A DNA stretch of 64,000 bases, taken from Mixophyes australis (taxonomy: Eukaryota > Chordata > Amphibia > Anura > Limnodynastidae). Below the pieces are notes generated by a model, which saw only the letters and a program-made list of their open reading frames with translations, was not told the DNA's origin and did no database searches. The stretch lies in contig JAVHZZ010000003.1 in assembly GCA_036250195.1 (NCBI GenBank), positions 61,026,789-61,090,788 of the forward strand. The letters run 5' to 3'. The translations under genes were made by a program, and so were the position numbers. Each line of letters begins with the position of its first letter. Positions within the stretch are counted from its first letter, which is position 1. This document shows, in pieces, positions 13,081-23,799 of the stretch.

Positions 13081-13765
13081 ACATAACATTTTACATCCTG
13101 AGATGCATGACGTAGGACTGCTCTGTCTGCCTCACTTACTGCCTGCACATAATATGAGGAATTATGTTATCTGCATGCACTCACAGAGAGGCACTCACAA
13201 TCTGCTGTCCATGACCTCGGAGGTGGAACGGGAGGAAGCAGCCAATGGGAAGCTGAGAGGGGCATTGGGGAGCCGACCACAGACCAACCCCCAGACCGGG
13301 GCTTCACTCACAGTACAAGGTAGATAAATAAATAATAAATATATTTGCCTGTGGCAGAAATAATTATCAGAGAGAACAGATTACTGCATTAAACCTTTTT
13401 TTTATCAATAACATTTTTTGTATAGATTCAACAGATTATACATACAATACTTAAAACCAATTAATTAATATTGTAAATTATGACCATCGGAAATCACTTC
13501 TATGCCAAAGTTGTAAGGAACCAATTGTGCTAGTAAAGCTGATGCACAATTGAAAGTTTCAGAAAATATGTCCATTGTATTTCTCATATGGCATAGAATT
13601 TATTAAGAACTCTTGAGTGTAGGGGATAGGTCCCAAATCAAAGTTATTCTCATTAAATCCCAAAATAAATGCAGTAATAGCCACAACACAAAGATATATA
13701 ACTGTGTTAGTTCAGAGCTGGGATACTTAGCTATTGTACAAGACTTGCTCTATAACGGAATTCCT
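13081..13765. other. No feature recognised (13081-13765)
   Basis: A somewhat GC-richer stretch (13090-13320) includes a 74-codon frame with no motif and no flanking splice logic. The rest is AT-rich and unremarkable. Confidence 0.35.
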
Positions 13766-13942
13766 GGGGGTAAATGTATCAAGATCAAAGTTTTCCGGCG
13801 GGTTTGAAAAGTGGAGATGTTGCCTATAGCAACCAATCAGATTCTAGCTGTCATTTTGTAGAATTTACTAAATAAATGATAGGTAGAATCTGATTGGTTT
13901 ATCAAATCCGCCAGAAAACTCTCAGCTTGATACATTTACCCT
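13766..13942. mobile_element. Palindromic CCAAT MITE (family C), variant copy 1
   Basis: Inverted ends 'gggggtaaatgtatcaag' and 'cttgatacatttaccc' enclose 'gagatgttgcctatagcaac' plus 'caatcagattctagc' and their inverted partners. The outer ends differ from copies 2-4 (taaatgtatcaag instead of tttactaaactgc), so it is a related subfamily. Confidence 0.75.
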
Positions 13943-14096
13943 GGTGTCTTTAGGCAGATGAGAATACCAGAAAGGACCAGCATACATCACCCAGGAATAA
14001 CTAGCATTTCATACCCAGTAATGCCAGCATTTTATAGCTATTAAATAATAGCATACAATTGGCATCATTGTATACCGAGCATATTATATCCTACAG

Positions 14097-14165
14097 CCAG
14101 GGCCATCTTAACAGCATTACAGGCACCCGGACAAAGCATTGCACTGGGACCCTACCTACACAACC
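14097..14165 (+). mobile_element. hAT end fragment (CAGGGCCATCTTAA)
   Basis: Reads CAGGGCCATCTTAACAGC and then 'gcacccggacaaagcattgc', matching the reversed right end of the complete hAT at 22505-23767 (CAGGGCCATCTTAACGAC). No opposite end was identified nearby, so it is listed as a fragment. Confidence 0.45.
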
Positions 14166-14794
14166 ACTCACACACACTTATGTACAATTAGTAGTGTACG
14201 TAGTTTTCGTCAAGGTCAAGATATGTATTTGCAACAGCAATATCGCATGTACGGATAACAGCTGACACTGAGGTGATTAGTCCACCTAATAAAAAAGACC
14301 TCATAACAATGGTGCCAGACAGACAGAAGACAAGACGCTTTATTTTCTTACTACCAGTTCTACCCCTGATATTATTGGGGCAATTTGTGCGTTTAGCTAC
14401 TGTGTCGCCGCATCCTCTTTGCTCATCACCAAACGCTCCAATCCTAACTGGCTCCAGTCTAAATAAAAACTTTGTATAATTTCTGGGTTCCTTGCACCAG
14501 GGTTTATAACTCATTTGTATTCAGTTTGGGTTCAATGAGGGTTTATTGTGAATACTGTTCACTGATTAAATCACCTTTCAGTACAATTTATTCTGGTTAA
14601 GCGGTTTATATTGTTTTACTGTTCTCCATATACATTTTGTATTTGATACTCTGACTGTATAGTTACTTTTGTTATTATTGCCTCTATATTTGTTAAAGCT
14701 GCATTTACCTTCTAGGAAAAGATTTTACTATTAGTAATGTGCCCCCTCCCCCTAGCCCGGGGAAAAACAGCTACATGTTGTATAACCGGCATGT

Positions 14795-15075
14795 CAATGA
14801 CATACTTGTCAACTCTCCTGGAATGTCCGGGAGACTCCCAAGATTCGGGTCGGTCTCACGGACTCCCTGGAGAGCTGGCAAATCTCCCGCATCCTGCTAC
14901 TGTCTTCTCAAAATGACGCGATTCGCGGTGAATCATTCTGGCCCCGCCCCCATGACAAAACGACATTCCCGTCACTGGGCTGGGGCCAAAATTACGCAAT
15001 TATCCGACACCCCCCCCCCCCTGCCCTCCAGTCACGCCCATCTCCCGGAAATATTGTCACAAAAGTAAGTAAGTA
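14795..15075 (+). mobile_element. GC-rich MITE, CATACTT family, copy 2
   Basis: Starts 'catacttgtcaactctcctg' and ends 'agtaagtaagtatg', a short inverted repeat. The interior has 'aatgtccgggagactccc', 'gacgcgattcgcggtg' and 'ggccccgcccccatgac', shared with the copy at 51822-52075. The C-run near 15010-15021 is a homopolymer. No coding capacity. Confidence 0.65.
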
Positions 15076-15517
15076 TGGTCAATGAAGTTCACCATTTAAA
15101 TATGGTAGCAGACAGGATGTGAGCAGGAGGACCAATAATAAGCCTCCATCTACTGAATGCAGTTTGTGATTGTTCCCCAACACCCACCACCCCCACCCCC
15201 GCGTAAACCTCTGCACCCAGATTTTTGGCTGTGGAAAAATGGCTACACGTAGCGTTGGCTGAGGGGAGGGGGCTTGTCACTGAATCCCTTTCCTAGGTGG
15301 TAGTGCAGCTTTAGAAATTAAAAATAAACACACTAATTATTGTGCAGCAGTATAAGCAGTAAAAAAAAATGATGTCAGAATTTGCAGAACACGTGCACAC
15401 TATCATTGCCTCACAAACCCGCTAAACAGCAATAGCCAAGCCTGGGAAAATCCAGCTCAGCTTTTCTGCAGGTGACCTTGATAGTAAATTGTAGAAAGAG
15501 GTGCGATTTTAGCCATA

Positions 15518-15527
15518 GGGAATTTCC
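15518..15527 (+). promoter_or_regulatory. NF-kB (kB) site upstream of chemokine
   Basis: GGGAATTTCC is an exact match to the consensus kB decamer GGGRNWYYCC. It lies 33 bp upstream of the TATA box and about 90 bp before the ATG of the chemokine. Inflammatory and lymphoid-tissue chemokine promoters are commonly driven by RelA or RelB dimers through such sites. Binding is inferred, not shown. Confidence 0.65.
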
Positions 15528-15560
15528 ACATTGACAAAAGGGAGGAGGAACTTGTTGTTG

Positions 15561-15567
15561 TATAAAT
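15561..15567 (+). promoter_or_regulatory. TATA box of chemokine gene
   Basis: TATAAAT lies 51 bp before the start codon, so initiation is expected near 15590 with a short 5' UTR of about 30 nt. The UTR stretch 'cagctctagaagcagca' leads directly into the ATG. Confidence 0.65.
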
Positions 15568-15617
15568 CATCAGACAGACATCAGACCAGACAACAATCTC
15601 CAGCTCTAGAAGCAGCA

Positions 15618-15684
15618 ATGGCTAGCAGGATCCTGCCTCTGTCAGTTGCTCTCATCCTAATGGTACTTGTGGGTACTTCACAAG
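15618..15684 (+). CDS. Chemokine exon 1 (signal peptide)
   Basis: Encodes MASRILPLSVALILMVLVGT and the end of the signal peptide. It ends CAAG followed by the donor GTAAGG, leaving a phase-1 junction. Chemokine first exons normally encode just the signal peptide and the first mature residues, as here. Confidence 0.88.
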
Positions 15685-18287
15685 GTAAGGTAGTGTGCAT
15701 ATAGATATCTCACAGTCTCTCTACACATTTCTGTACATATATATTTCCACTTGTGTAACAAACAGCATAGACAAAGTCTTCTAAAGTCGATGCAGCAATT
15801 TTCAGTCACAAACTGTAGATAAACACATTTATTAATAGGCAAACACGTACTCGTGAGGTGTGCTCAATTTTACAACAAATGAATACTATAGGAGTGAGCA
15901 TATGACAGTTTTATATTTCAGAGTTGCTAAGATATCCTGTTCCTAAGATTTATTAGAATGGCTATTATCCTGTCCTTTTTGGTTACTTCTTCATTTAATG
16001 ATTTATAAGTCTTCTTAGGGCTAGATTTACTAAACTGCGAGTTTGAAAAAGTGGAGATGTTGCCTATAGCAACCAATCAGATTCTAGCAATCATTTATTT
16101 AGTGCACTCTACAAAATGACAGCTAGAATCTGATTGGCTGCTACTAGGTAACACCTCCACTTTTTCAAACCCGCAGTTTAGTAAATATACGCCTTAGTGT
16201 CTGTAAAGTCACAACCTGATTGGCAGAAATGAGTTATAGCACATCGTTTTGTTGTATCGTGTTATTAAATAAACCCCACAGAACCATGAGCGTTGTCCAC
16301 AGTGGGTGGGAGAGGTGTGATTGCATTTTCTTGTAAAGATATTAAAAATATGTTCATATGTTGTTCTTTTTTAGGATTTGGAGCACATAATTGCTGTGTA
16401 GATTACACCACTAAGACGTTACGTCTGCATATGATTGAAGGCTTCTATGTGCAGGATTCCGGGGGGGTCTGCAACCTTAATTCTGTGATGTAAGTTCCTA
16501 ATATCTCTGGCATTTCTAGCTGTTTATATTATTATAGTATTTTTTAATATATTTTATTTTCTGGTGTACATTAGTATTGTTATAGCGTGACGCAAACAGG
16601 AACGAGTAGCATGACCACAGAAAAGAATACAGTTTGCCTCTAAGTGTTTTCTTGTGTTATTACCTTGCGGAAGTACATGGTAATTAATTGTTCTGTTGAC
16701 TGACAAGTGCCTAGGATACAGAAAAGCTTGAAAAAGGACACCAGTAGACAGAGTAATGTAATCAGGGTAGGGAGAATCACTAAAGTAAGGAAAAGAAGAA
16801 CTCACATTTTATTGAGACTTCACTGATTCATATGATTTATGTATTGACAACTGGATAGTGCCACTTGCACTTTTTTGTTTAGGATTACACAACTGCTAAG
16901 ACCCTTGTGATAAGGATTGCCCTTTCTATAATTGCCAGCCTGTGCTTCTTTTAAAAGTACAGCAAAACAACTATAGGATAATATTCTAAATTATACTGTT
17001 AACATATGTGCATGAGCACTGTGTAAACCCCCTTCTTAATAAAATAAATCTGCCACACATAGCAAACAAAGGGTCAAAATGATCATGTTTATTTTCCTAG
17101 AACTTGGGCTTCCTATGCATATTTTCAGAAGAGATGCTCACTGACCCCCGTGAATTGGTTTTGGTTCTGGATTTTTTAGAAAAATTGGCAAAATATGCTA
17201 AAATCACATAATTTTGCTATTTTTTTTTGTTCCTACATTATTATTAACCTCAATAACACTAATTTCAAGTCATTTGCAGTTAATTTTGACCATCTCACAG
17301 GTCACAATATTTTCATACACTTTCAAACAAAGACTGTAGCGACCTGGCTGGATGTTAAGCGACAGAGCAATGACACAAACACACGGCAGTTCCTAGCACA
17401 TCTAGGACACATTGGCACACAGTAGTGGCAGAAAAGAAAAATGGGGGTCCACCCTCCCTCCCACCCCCCACTATGTTGGACCTTAAAAAGAAATTCAAAA
17501 CTTGCGAGATCCGACGACGTCACAATGATGTTTTGCCCCTAAGTCCGGGTGTGTTCAGTTCTCGATGAACCGAGCCTGAGCATCTCTAATTTTCAGTGGC
17601 TAAACCCAGGACTTCTCATTGAACAGCTAAACCCTACAGAAACATAATTTTCCAGCATTCCATTTCTGTTCCTCTGACACATTAAACCTTTGGACTTTAG
17701 CTGGCATCTGCTGCTGTAGTGATATAGTGCATGTGATCACAGAGGTGTAACACAGGTGTAAACATAGCATGGTGTACAACATCTGTTCTCAGACTGGGAG
17801 TATATTACTTTACATAGATCATAAACATTACAGCATTGGCAGTTATCTTTACATGCATTCTCTTGTGATTCTGCACATGGTGCTGTCTGATTGTTATACA
17901 TGGATTATGGATTTAATGGCAGTTACAGATTATAACCTTTCAGCCCTTACAGATACAGCAAAAACTTTTTTTGTCAGTGGTAAATGTGTAACAAGCGTTA
18001 TCAGCTGTACCATGGTACAGCTAGTGCCCACAGAGAAAATAATAATATGGCTGTTTGTGCTGTAGTTAATCACTGGATTACTGTAGGTGCACCTGTTGAC
18101 AAATCATTTCTCTTCTCCTCTTTCAGTTTTGCAGTCAGACATCCCTGTAGTTCGAGAGGAACAGCTCCAATCGAAGTGTGTGCAGATCCCACCAAGGAAT
18201 GGGTTAAACAACTCATTGCAAAATTGTAAGTCCTCGAATAAAAGCACAACAAATAAAAAAATATAAATTTTTCAACCAGGAAAGATC

Positions 18288-18318
<31 letters not shown>

Positions 18319-20909
18319 GATAGATAGATAGATAGTATACCCTGCAGCAACAACTTCTTGTTGTAAATCATCATCATTTATTTATATAGCGCCACTGATT
18401 CTGCAGTGCTGTACTCATTCACATCAGTCCCTGCCCCATTGGAGCTTACAGTCTAAATTCCCTAACACACAGACACACAGAGAGAGAGACTAGGGTCAAT
18501 TTTTTTTTTTTTAAAGCAGCCAATTAACCTACCAGTATGTTTTTGGAGTGTGGGAGGAAACCGGAGGAAACCCAGGCAAACACAGGGAGAACATACAAAC
18601 TCCACACAGATAAAGCCATGGCCGGGATTTGAACTCATGACCCCAGCGCTGTGAGGCAGAAGTGCTAACCACTAGGCCACCGTGCTGCCCCAATCATACT
18701 TATCAACGATTGCAGCCAGCTGTCGGGGAGGGGGCTCAATCATGGGGGCGTGGCCACGTGAATCGCATCGTTAGGCCACGCCCCTGTCAATCTTTGCCAA
18801 TTTCAGCCTATCAGTGGGTGGGGCAGACCACGATGACATGTTTAGCCCCGCCCCCCACCCACTTCTCAAACGAGATGAGCTGAACCCAGGAGATTGCCCT
18901 CCCAAAAATTTGGGAGTTTCCCGAACGTTCCGGGAGAATAGGCAACTATGTTGTAAATCAAACTTGCATTTATTGTTTGCATCACAATAAATGGCAACAC
19001 TTCTTGTCTGGATGACACCAGCAAGCAATACCCATTGCTTACACCTCCTGGTGACCCTAATGCTAACTATCACATTCCAGCTCTCTCTTAACTGGCCAAC
19101 TAGATCAGCATCAGTCACAAACAACACAGTATTTTAACCCCCACTCAAACACTGAAAACCAATCACAGACAATAAATCAATAACACGCATATGGTACATC
19201 TGTGAGTTTGTGTGCTATGGGAAAGACTCTGGGGTATATTTACTAAACTGCGAGTTTGAAAACGGGGAGATGTTGCCTATAGCAACCAATCAGATTTTAG
19301 CTATTATTTTGTAGAATGCACTAAACAAATGACAGCTAGAATCTGATTGGTTGCTACAGGCAACATCTCCACTTTTCCAAACCAGCAGTTTAGCAAATCT
19401 AGCCCTCTGTATGCAACTTTCCCCTGCAGACTTCCCGGGACCTCACCTGTCCCTATGCAGGAGAGCTGTGGCACATAGGCCTCTTTGCTACAATATATAT
19501 ATTTACATATACGTAATTTTTGAATTAGGTTACTAGCCTTTTAACTGTTAAACTGCTCATATTGCAGCTCTATTCACTCTAATTATCCAAAGGAAAGTTT
19601 ACATTGTTGATTGTTTCAAAATGTATACATATAATATTGCATTTCCTGACTAAGGTCCACATGCAATATAAACAAAGTTAAATAGTGACCTACTTCCTTA
19701 TTTGTATAACAAAGTGTTTGATGTACAAAACACACAGCAAGGCACAAACTATGCTGCACAAAGCCAAACTTATTTATATACACAAGTGTGTCTACCTGTC
19801 TGCTAAACACATTTCAATGTCACAATTGCGTCACAGAGACAAAATGACGCAATTTGCAGCACCCCGCCACCTCCGCACTTGTTCTTCACTTGCCCTCTGG
19901 GATCTCCTGGAGGCGAGGATGTAAAATTAGATAAGTATACTTAAATGCATAATGAAAAGTGAAGGTCTTTTTATAGTTGCTACTTTTGTCTGTTTAAAGA
20001 CTGGTATTACATTCAGACTCCCACAGATATGCAACGATAGGTTTAAAATGCACCCCTTATGAGTATAGGAATAATTCCAACCGCTTAACAGAGAATTGAA
20101 GGCCTATTGTGGGGGAATGTGGTCATATCTCCAACAATGGAAATGTCTGCAGTTATCCTGTTGAAATGAAAATAGCGGCGCTTCCATTCTGGTGACAACT
20201 TCAAAATGTGGACAGTGTGAGCATCGACATTCACATTGTCGACATTAAAAGAGCAATGCCGGTATCTGCAATCAGCAGAGGCTTGGAGGTGCTTTGGGAG
20301 GGAGGGGCGGCACTGCTCTGTTAATGTCAGCAGTGTGCATGTCGTCAATCACACTGTCCGCATTTTGAAGCTGTCACCAGAACGGAAGTATCGGCATTTA
20401 GCTTATAAACATTTTTATGTCGACAGGATATCTGCAGACATTTCCATTGTCCATTATTCGTACCCAACCCTTTGTGGGTGGGAAAAGGCTCCGCATCTGT
20501 AAATGTGCTTCTTGCACACTTTTATGTCACTTACCCACCCTGCAAAATTAAATTAAATGTTTCCACTGCAGTGCAATATTACACAGATTGATGTACCCAA
20601 TGTGATCTACCCAACGCCCCCTATCACCCCAGCAATGGCTGTCATCTTGGCCCGCAGTTCAGTTTACTTACCAGGAGAACTAGGTGTATAAATCACAAAA
20701 GACCACATGTGCTGTGGTTTTCTGCTTTTACGGTTCATGAAGGAATTTTACTGACACATAGTTTAAAGGAAAATTAGACTTACTAATAGTATATGCTGAC
20801 ATCTTTCTCTTTTTGTTTTTGTAGCTCAAAGGTCACCATACAGGGTAAACGTGCTAACCGAAAGAAATCACGGAAGCAATGCAAACGTCAGAGAAAATCA
20901 TATGGTTAA
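15618..20909 (+). CDS. CC chemokine (CCL19/20/21/25-like), four exons
   Basis: A secreted chemotactic cytokine expected to signal through a CC chemokine receptor. Exons are 15618-15684, 16375-16489, 18127-18225 and 20825-20909; they sum to 366 nt, encoding 121 residues plus TAA, and all introns are GT...AG. Residues 1-22 or 1-23 form a hydrophobic signal peptide. The mature protein opens FGAHNCC with the adjacent CC at 29-30 and the partner cysteines at 55 and 79. It contains the family's SVIF strand before the 40s loop and a C-terminal helix with EWVKQLI. Two extra cysteines (68 and 113) and a Lys/Arg-rich tail (102-118) are unusual. The four-exon plan, CADP...WV motif and basic tail fit the homeostatic CCL19/20/21/25 group rather than the inflammatory three-exon cluster. 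Ortholog identity is not settled. Regulation is probably through the upstream kB site. Confidence 0.9.
16018..16193. mobile_element. Palindromic CCAAT MITE (family C), copy 2, in intron 1
   Basis: Inverted halves run from 'gggctagatttactaaactg' to 'cagtttagtaaatatacgcc'. Each arm has 'gtggagatgttgcctatagc', or its inverse in a more diverged form, and a CCAAT box. TTA flanks both sides, consistent with a 3-bp target duplication. It lies inside chemokine intron 1. Confidence 0.8.
16375..16489 (+). CDS. Chemokine exon 2 (CC motif, N-loop, third Cys)
   Basis: The acceptor is a T-rich tract ending TTTTTTAG. The exon encodes the CC pair, the N-loop and first beta strand, then GGVCNLNSV with the third canonical cysteine. 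The donor is GTAAGT and the junction is phase 2 within an Ile codon, the usual position of the second chemokine intron. Confidence 0.88.
17129..17588 (+). mobile_element. Internally deleted hAT related to the 54-kb element, in intron 2
   Basis: Flanked by a perfect 8-bp duplication ATTTTCAG (17121-17128 and 17589-17596). The ends are inverted: AAGAGATGCTCA at left, TAGAGATGCTCA reversed at right. The left part shares 'attattaacctcaataacac' and 'ctggctggatg...aagcgac...' with the left end of the 54008-59050 hAT. The right part shares 'gcgagatccgacg' with that element's right end. The coding interior is absent, so it is a deletion derivative that needs transposase in trans. It sits in chemokine intron 2. 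Confidence 0.85.
18127..18225 (+). CDS. Chemokine exon 3 (40s loop, fourth Cys, helix)
   Basis: The acceptor is CTTCTCCTCTTTCAG. The exon encodes FAVRHPCSSRG with a non-canonical Cys 68, then EVCADPTKEWVKQLIAK with the fourth canonical cysteine and the amphipathic helix. The donor is GTAAGT, phase 2. Confidence 0.88.
18289..18337 (+). repeat. (TA)n(TAGA)n microsatellite
   Basis: About 14 TA dinucleotides followed by five TAGA units in chemokine intron 3, close to exon 3. It is likely length-polymorphic. Confidence 0.9.
18365..18690 (-). mobile_element. tRNA-derived SINE (V-SINE-like), intron 3
   Basis: On the minus strand it starts GGGGCAGCACGGTGGCCTAG with an A-box-like TGGCCTAGTGG and a B-box-like GAGTTCAAATCCC, i.e. 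a tRNA-derived head. A conserved body follows ('gtttcctcccacactcc', 'ggtaggttaattggctgc'). It closes 'cgctatataaataaatgatg', a 3' tail shared with LINE-mobilised repeats. The tail has a short (GAT) run. A deleted copy is at 27065-27219 and a tail fragment at 31286-31360. Retroposed by a partner LINE. Confidence 0.8.
18690..18953 (-). mobile_element. GC-rich MITE, CATACTT family, copy 3, intron 3
   Basis: Bounded by 'catacttatcaacgat' at left and 'cgggagaataggcaactatg' at right. The interior has 'gggggcgtggccacgtg' and 'ccccgccccccacccac'. The right side carries the family's 'tttgggagtttcccgaacg' block in inverse orientation. It abuts the SINE directly. Confidence 0.55.
19231..19405. mobile_element. 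Palindromic CCAAT MITE (family C), copy 3, intron 3
   Basis: Runs from 'ggggtatatttactaaactg' to 'cagtttagcaaatctagccc' with both CCAAT-bearing arms. TCT is present on both sides, a plausible 3-bp target duplication. Inside chemokine intron 3. Confidence 0.8.
19827..19940 (-). mobile_element. Partial CATACTT-family MITE, intron 3
   Basis: Contains 'aaaatgacgcaatttgcagc' and 'ccccgccacctccgcac', as in the 2756 copy, and ends 'gataagtatact', an inverted family end. The other end is not visible. Confidence 0.4.
20135..20449. repeat. 315-bp foldback (inverted repeat) in intron 3
   Basis: Left arm begins 'caatggaaatgtctgcag' and the right ends 'ctgcagacatttccattg'. The arms continue inverted through 'cttccattctggtgacaac' / 'gctgtcaccagaacggaag' and 'tcacattgtcgacatt' for roughly 130 bp each, with a GC-rich loop near 20265-20325. 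Open frames on the two strands give similar peptides only because of the palindrome. Probably a foldback DNA transposon derivative. Confidence 0.75.
20825..20909 (+). CDS. Chemokine exon 4 (basic C-terminal tail)
   Basis: The acceptor is TTTTTGTTTTTGTAG. The exon encodes a 27-residue tail with GKRANRKKSRKQCKRQRK and TAA at 20907-20909. Such a basic extension should bind glycosaminoglycans and help form immobilised gradients, as the CCL21 tail does. Cys 113 may pair with Cys 68. Confidence 0.85.
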
Positions 20910-21905
20910 CACAGTGCTGGACTGGAGTACTAGGGACACTCCAAGGAATCTCCTTATATAAAAATCTAATATAATAATTATTAGCATCACTACATAAAAT
21001 GTATGATTTAAGAAACTGATGGATTATCTACTACAGCTGCTTGGTGAATGGTTTTGGGACTATGCTTGGGTTTTTGTAAACGGGATACAGGATCGGTGCT
21101 AAAGTCGACATATTGCTGGTTTGGAAGAAAACTGATTTTTCCTTCGGTTTTCATAAACGCCTTTCCACTATCTATCGGGTGCCTAAAATGGGATTGTTAA
21201 TGCACTACATTAATTAATGGTTGGTAAGCCCTTTAAGCACTGAGCCGTTTGTAACTGTGCTTTTCAGACAAGTATTTATAGCACTGGGATTTCCTCTGCA
21301 CATTATGTATGCTCCTTGCATTGAATACCAGGGTATCTTTAGCAGGTTTGTGTGATATTGAAGAAACAACTCTGTCTTATGATCCAAATACATGGCTAAA
21401 AAGCACAAAAGGAAGACAGAAATGCAAATAATGTTTTCAGGACGTGTTGCAAGAGGCCATGTACAAACCAATGACGTCATCTGAAGGTGGAAATCCCTTT
21501 ATTGACCAGTCTAGCCTTGAATTAGAAAACTGATACCTAAAAAATGATTTGTAATGTAAAGAACTATGGAGTGAAACAAACTTTAGAATTCTTATTGTTT
21601 AAGAAAATATTGGCTAGTCTATAGCACCAATTTGATGCTCGCTGCCTGTCAAAGCATCATGGAAGTTGCAGTTCATATTGTCATTGCCAGAGGCAGTGTC
21701 TTACTGTAGAACACTGACTGTAAAGTCAACATCTTTTGTTTCTTTTGAAACTTAATCAATGTTATTTCTTCTATTCGATTCATATTGCATCATAAATGTA
21801 TTATAGCTTGTTAAAGCTTTAACAGATATTCATTGTATTTTTTACACTGTTTCCAAACCTTGAAATATTTTTTATTTTAATAAAGAAACAATTATGTAAT
21901 AAATG
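20910..21905 (+). other. Chemokine 3' UTR
   Basis: About 1 kb of AT-rich non-coding sequence from the stop codon to two AATAAA signals. It contains TATTTAT-like AU-rich stretches, such as 'aagtatttatagcac', that may affect mRNA stability. The frames in it are not coding. Confidence 0.6.
21879..21903 (+). promoter_or_regulatory. Two poly(A) signals for chemokine mRNA
   Basis: AATAAA at 21879-21884 and again at 21898-21903, the first clear hexamers downstream of the stop at 20909 on the sense strand. Cleavage is expected at about 21905-21925. Confidence 0.6.
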
Positions 21906-22261
21906 AAAAAGTTGTAACATCTGCAGAATCATTTGATTATTCAGATTTAATATTTTTGGGATGATTGTGGTTGATTTAAAGAGACACTTTTATTTTTATT
22001 TTCTTTGTTATAAATGGATTGTACTTATGGTATGAAATAGTCTGTCTTTTTAAATTTGCATCTTCTGTTTTATCTGGAACTACTTTTATACATTATGTAT
22101 GTATTTTATTTCCTTGGGGAAATCCTATACTGAACAGTGAGTCACAAGTGGCTTACCAGGTGCTGGGTCTTGTAGTTCCACAATGGCTGAAGAACGACAG
22201 GTTCCATAACTGTACTGCATTGCATTACACAAGCTGTTGTGGATCTATATTTCATATCTTA

Positions 22262-22504
22262 CAGCCTCATCATCATCCACATCATCATCGTTTATTTATA
22301 TAGCGCCAGCCAATTCCGTAGCGCTGGGTAAAACAGACAGAGAGGTAAGAGGGCCCTGCTTGCAAGCTTACAAGGTTAAATCTACATATTGCATATTGGT
22401 CCATCCAAAAGGTAAAAAGTGATTTGTATGCTATGTGATCCAGTTACACAGCAATGTTGATCTGGGGTCAGAAGGTTGTTGTCTTGTGTGAAATTGTGTA
22501 AAGG
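22262..22504 (-). mobile_element. Dispersed repeat, 3' tail segment
   Basis: The minus strand ends 'agcgctacggaattggctgg' then 'cgctatataaataaac' and a (GAT)n-like run, the 3' end of a LINE- or SINE-type repeat. The body continues beyond two later insertions at about 24001-24640, so 22262-22504 and 24001-24640 are pieces of one older copy. Confidence 0.5.
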
Positions 22505-23767
22505 CAGGGCCGTCTTACCGATTGGGCACGATGGGCAGGTGCCCGGGGGCCCAGGGGGAAAGGGGGCCCATGGCAGGACTCAATGAAAATAAAAAAACTA
22601 AACAAAACAAAAAACGGGGACTACACAAGTTTTTTCAAATAGGAAATAGGAAGCAGGAAGTGATGTGCGTTCCACTGTGGAACGCACGCCGGAGTTGGAT
22701 TGGAACCGCCGCTCTCTGTCTGCTATCGTTCACCTTCCAATCAATGTTAACAACTTACAAGTTACAACAGCTAACTGCAAGTATATTGGAAATCAGCGCG
22801 CCCATCTATTCCCCACATCTACAAGCATTTCACTCAAGTCCCTTTTTTAAAAGCTTTACTTTTTTCTTTATACCTGGCATGCACAGATATGGATGGTTTT
22901 TCTATTCATTAGATAGGAATCCACTTTAGGATATCATTGGACTGTGGTTTATGTTTACATTATGCTATCTTTATTTTTATATATAATTCAATGTCCTTGA
23001 TTTTATTTTATTTCCACATGGTTGATTTTTATGTTATTATTACCTTGGGCATATATCATTGTGCTTATATGAATAAATTGTCCTTTTTGATATTATACTA
23101 TTAACATTATTCCTAATATATTCTGTTATTTAGGAATCATCATGTTACTAACAAATTGAATTTATCCCCAATTCACACTATATTTTTATCGGCTTAGAAT
23201 TTTCAACCAGCACAATTTTTATTAACTTATAATATTTAGCTTTTTCTATGTTTTAGCGCTGGTTTATGTATTGTATATTTGCTATTTGGCAGGTTAAGGT
23301 TATCCTGCTTACTAGTACTACCTAGCCCCTTCATAGATCACCATGTGGTTAGTGCGCAGTTCTTTTATTTTACAATAAAAAACTGACCTTTCGCAGTCAC
23401 CTGACCGTTCAGAACAGGTGGTCAGGTCAGGTGGCCCATTATATATATATATATATATATATATTGGAACACAAAAAGACAGGGGGCGCCAACATAGTGC
23501 ATTACAAGAATTAAAAATGCAAATACAACTCCAAAGATAGGTTTTACCCGTACCAGATGGTGGTAAACTGATAGCCAAATAGAATACAATTCTTGCTAGA
23601 GACACTGGAAATCTGTACCAAGCCTGGATGGCAGAAGGAACCTTCCAATACGATAAGGTGATGATCAGGAAACACCTGTGGACTGCACACAACTTTCAAA
23701 GACAAAGTATAGGAGCCCCGGTGCACTGCTTTGCCCGGGGGCCCATAATGTCGTTAAGATGGCCCTG
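22505..23767. mobile_element. Non-autonomous hAT transposon, 1263 bp
   Basis: A perfect 8-bp duplication TGTAAAGG (22497-22504, 23768-23775) flanks inverted ends CAGGGCCGTCTTACCGA and, reversed, CAGGGCCATCTTAACGA, followed on both sides by a GGGCCC-rich subterminal block. 8-bp duplications with CAG ends are diagnostic of hAT. The frames at 22522-22929 and 23318-23692 have no transposase motif. A TA microsatellite (about 23440-23463) lies inside. It interrupts an older repeat. Confidence 0.88.
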
Positions 23768-23799
23768 TGTAAAGGGTGGTAATAGGGTAACCTAGTGAG

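Noticed and set aside
22522..22929. 135-codon frame
   Set aside because: Lies inside a non-autonomous hAT element; starts in its GC-rich subterminal repeat and shows no domain.
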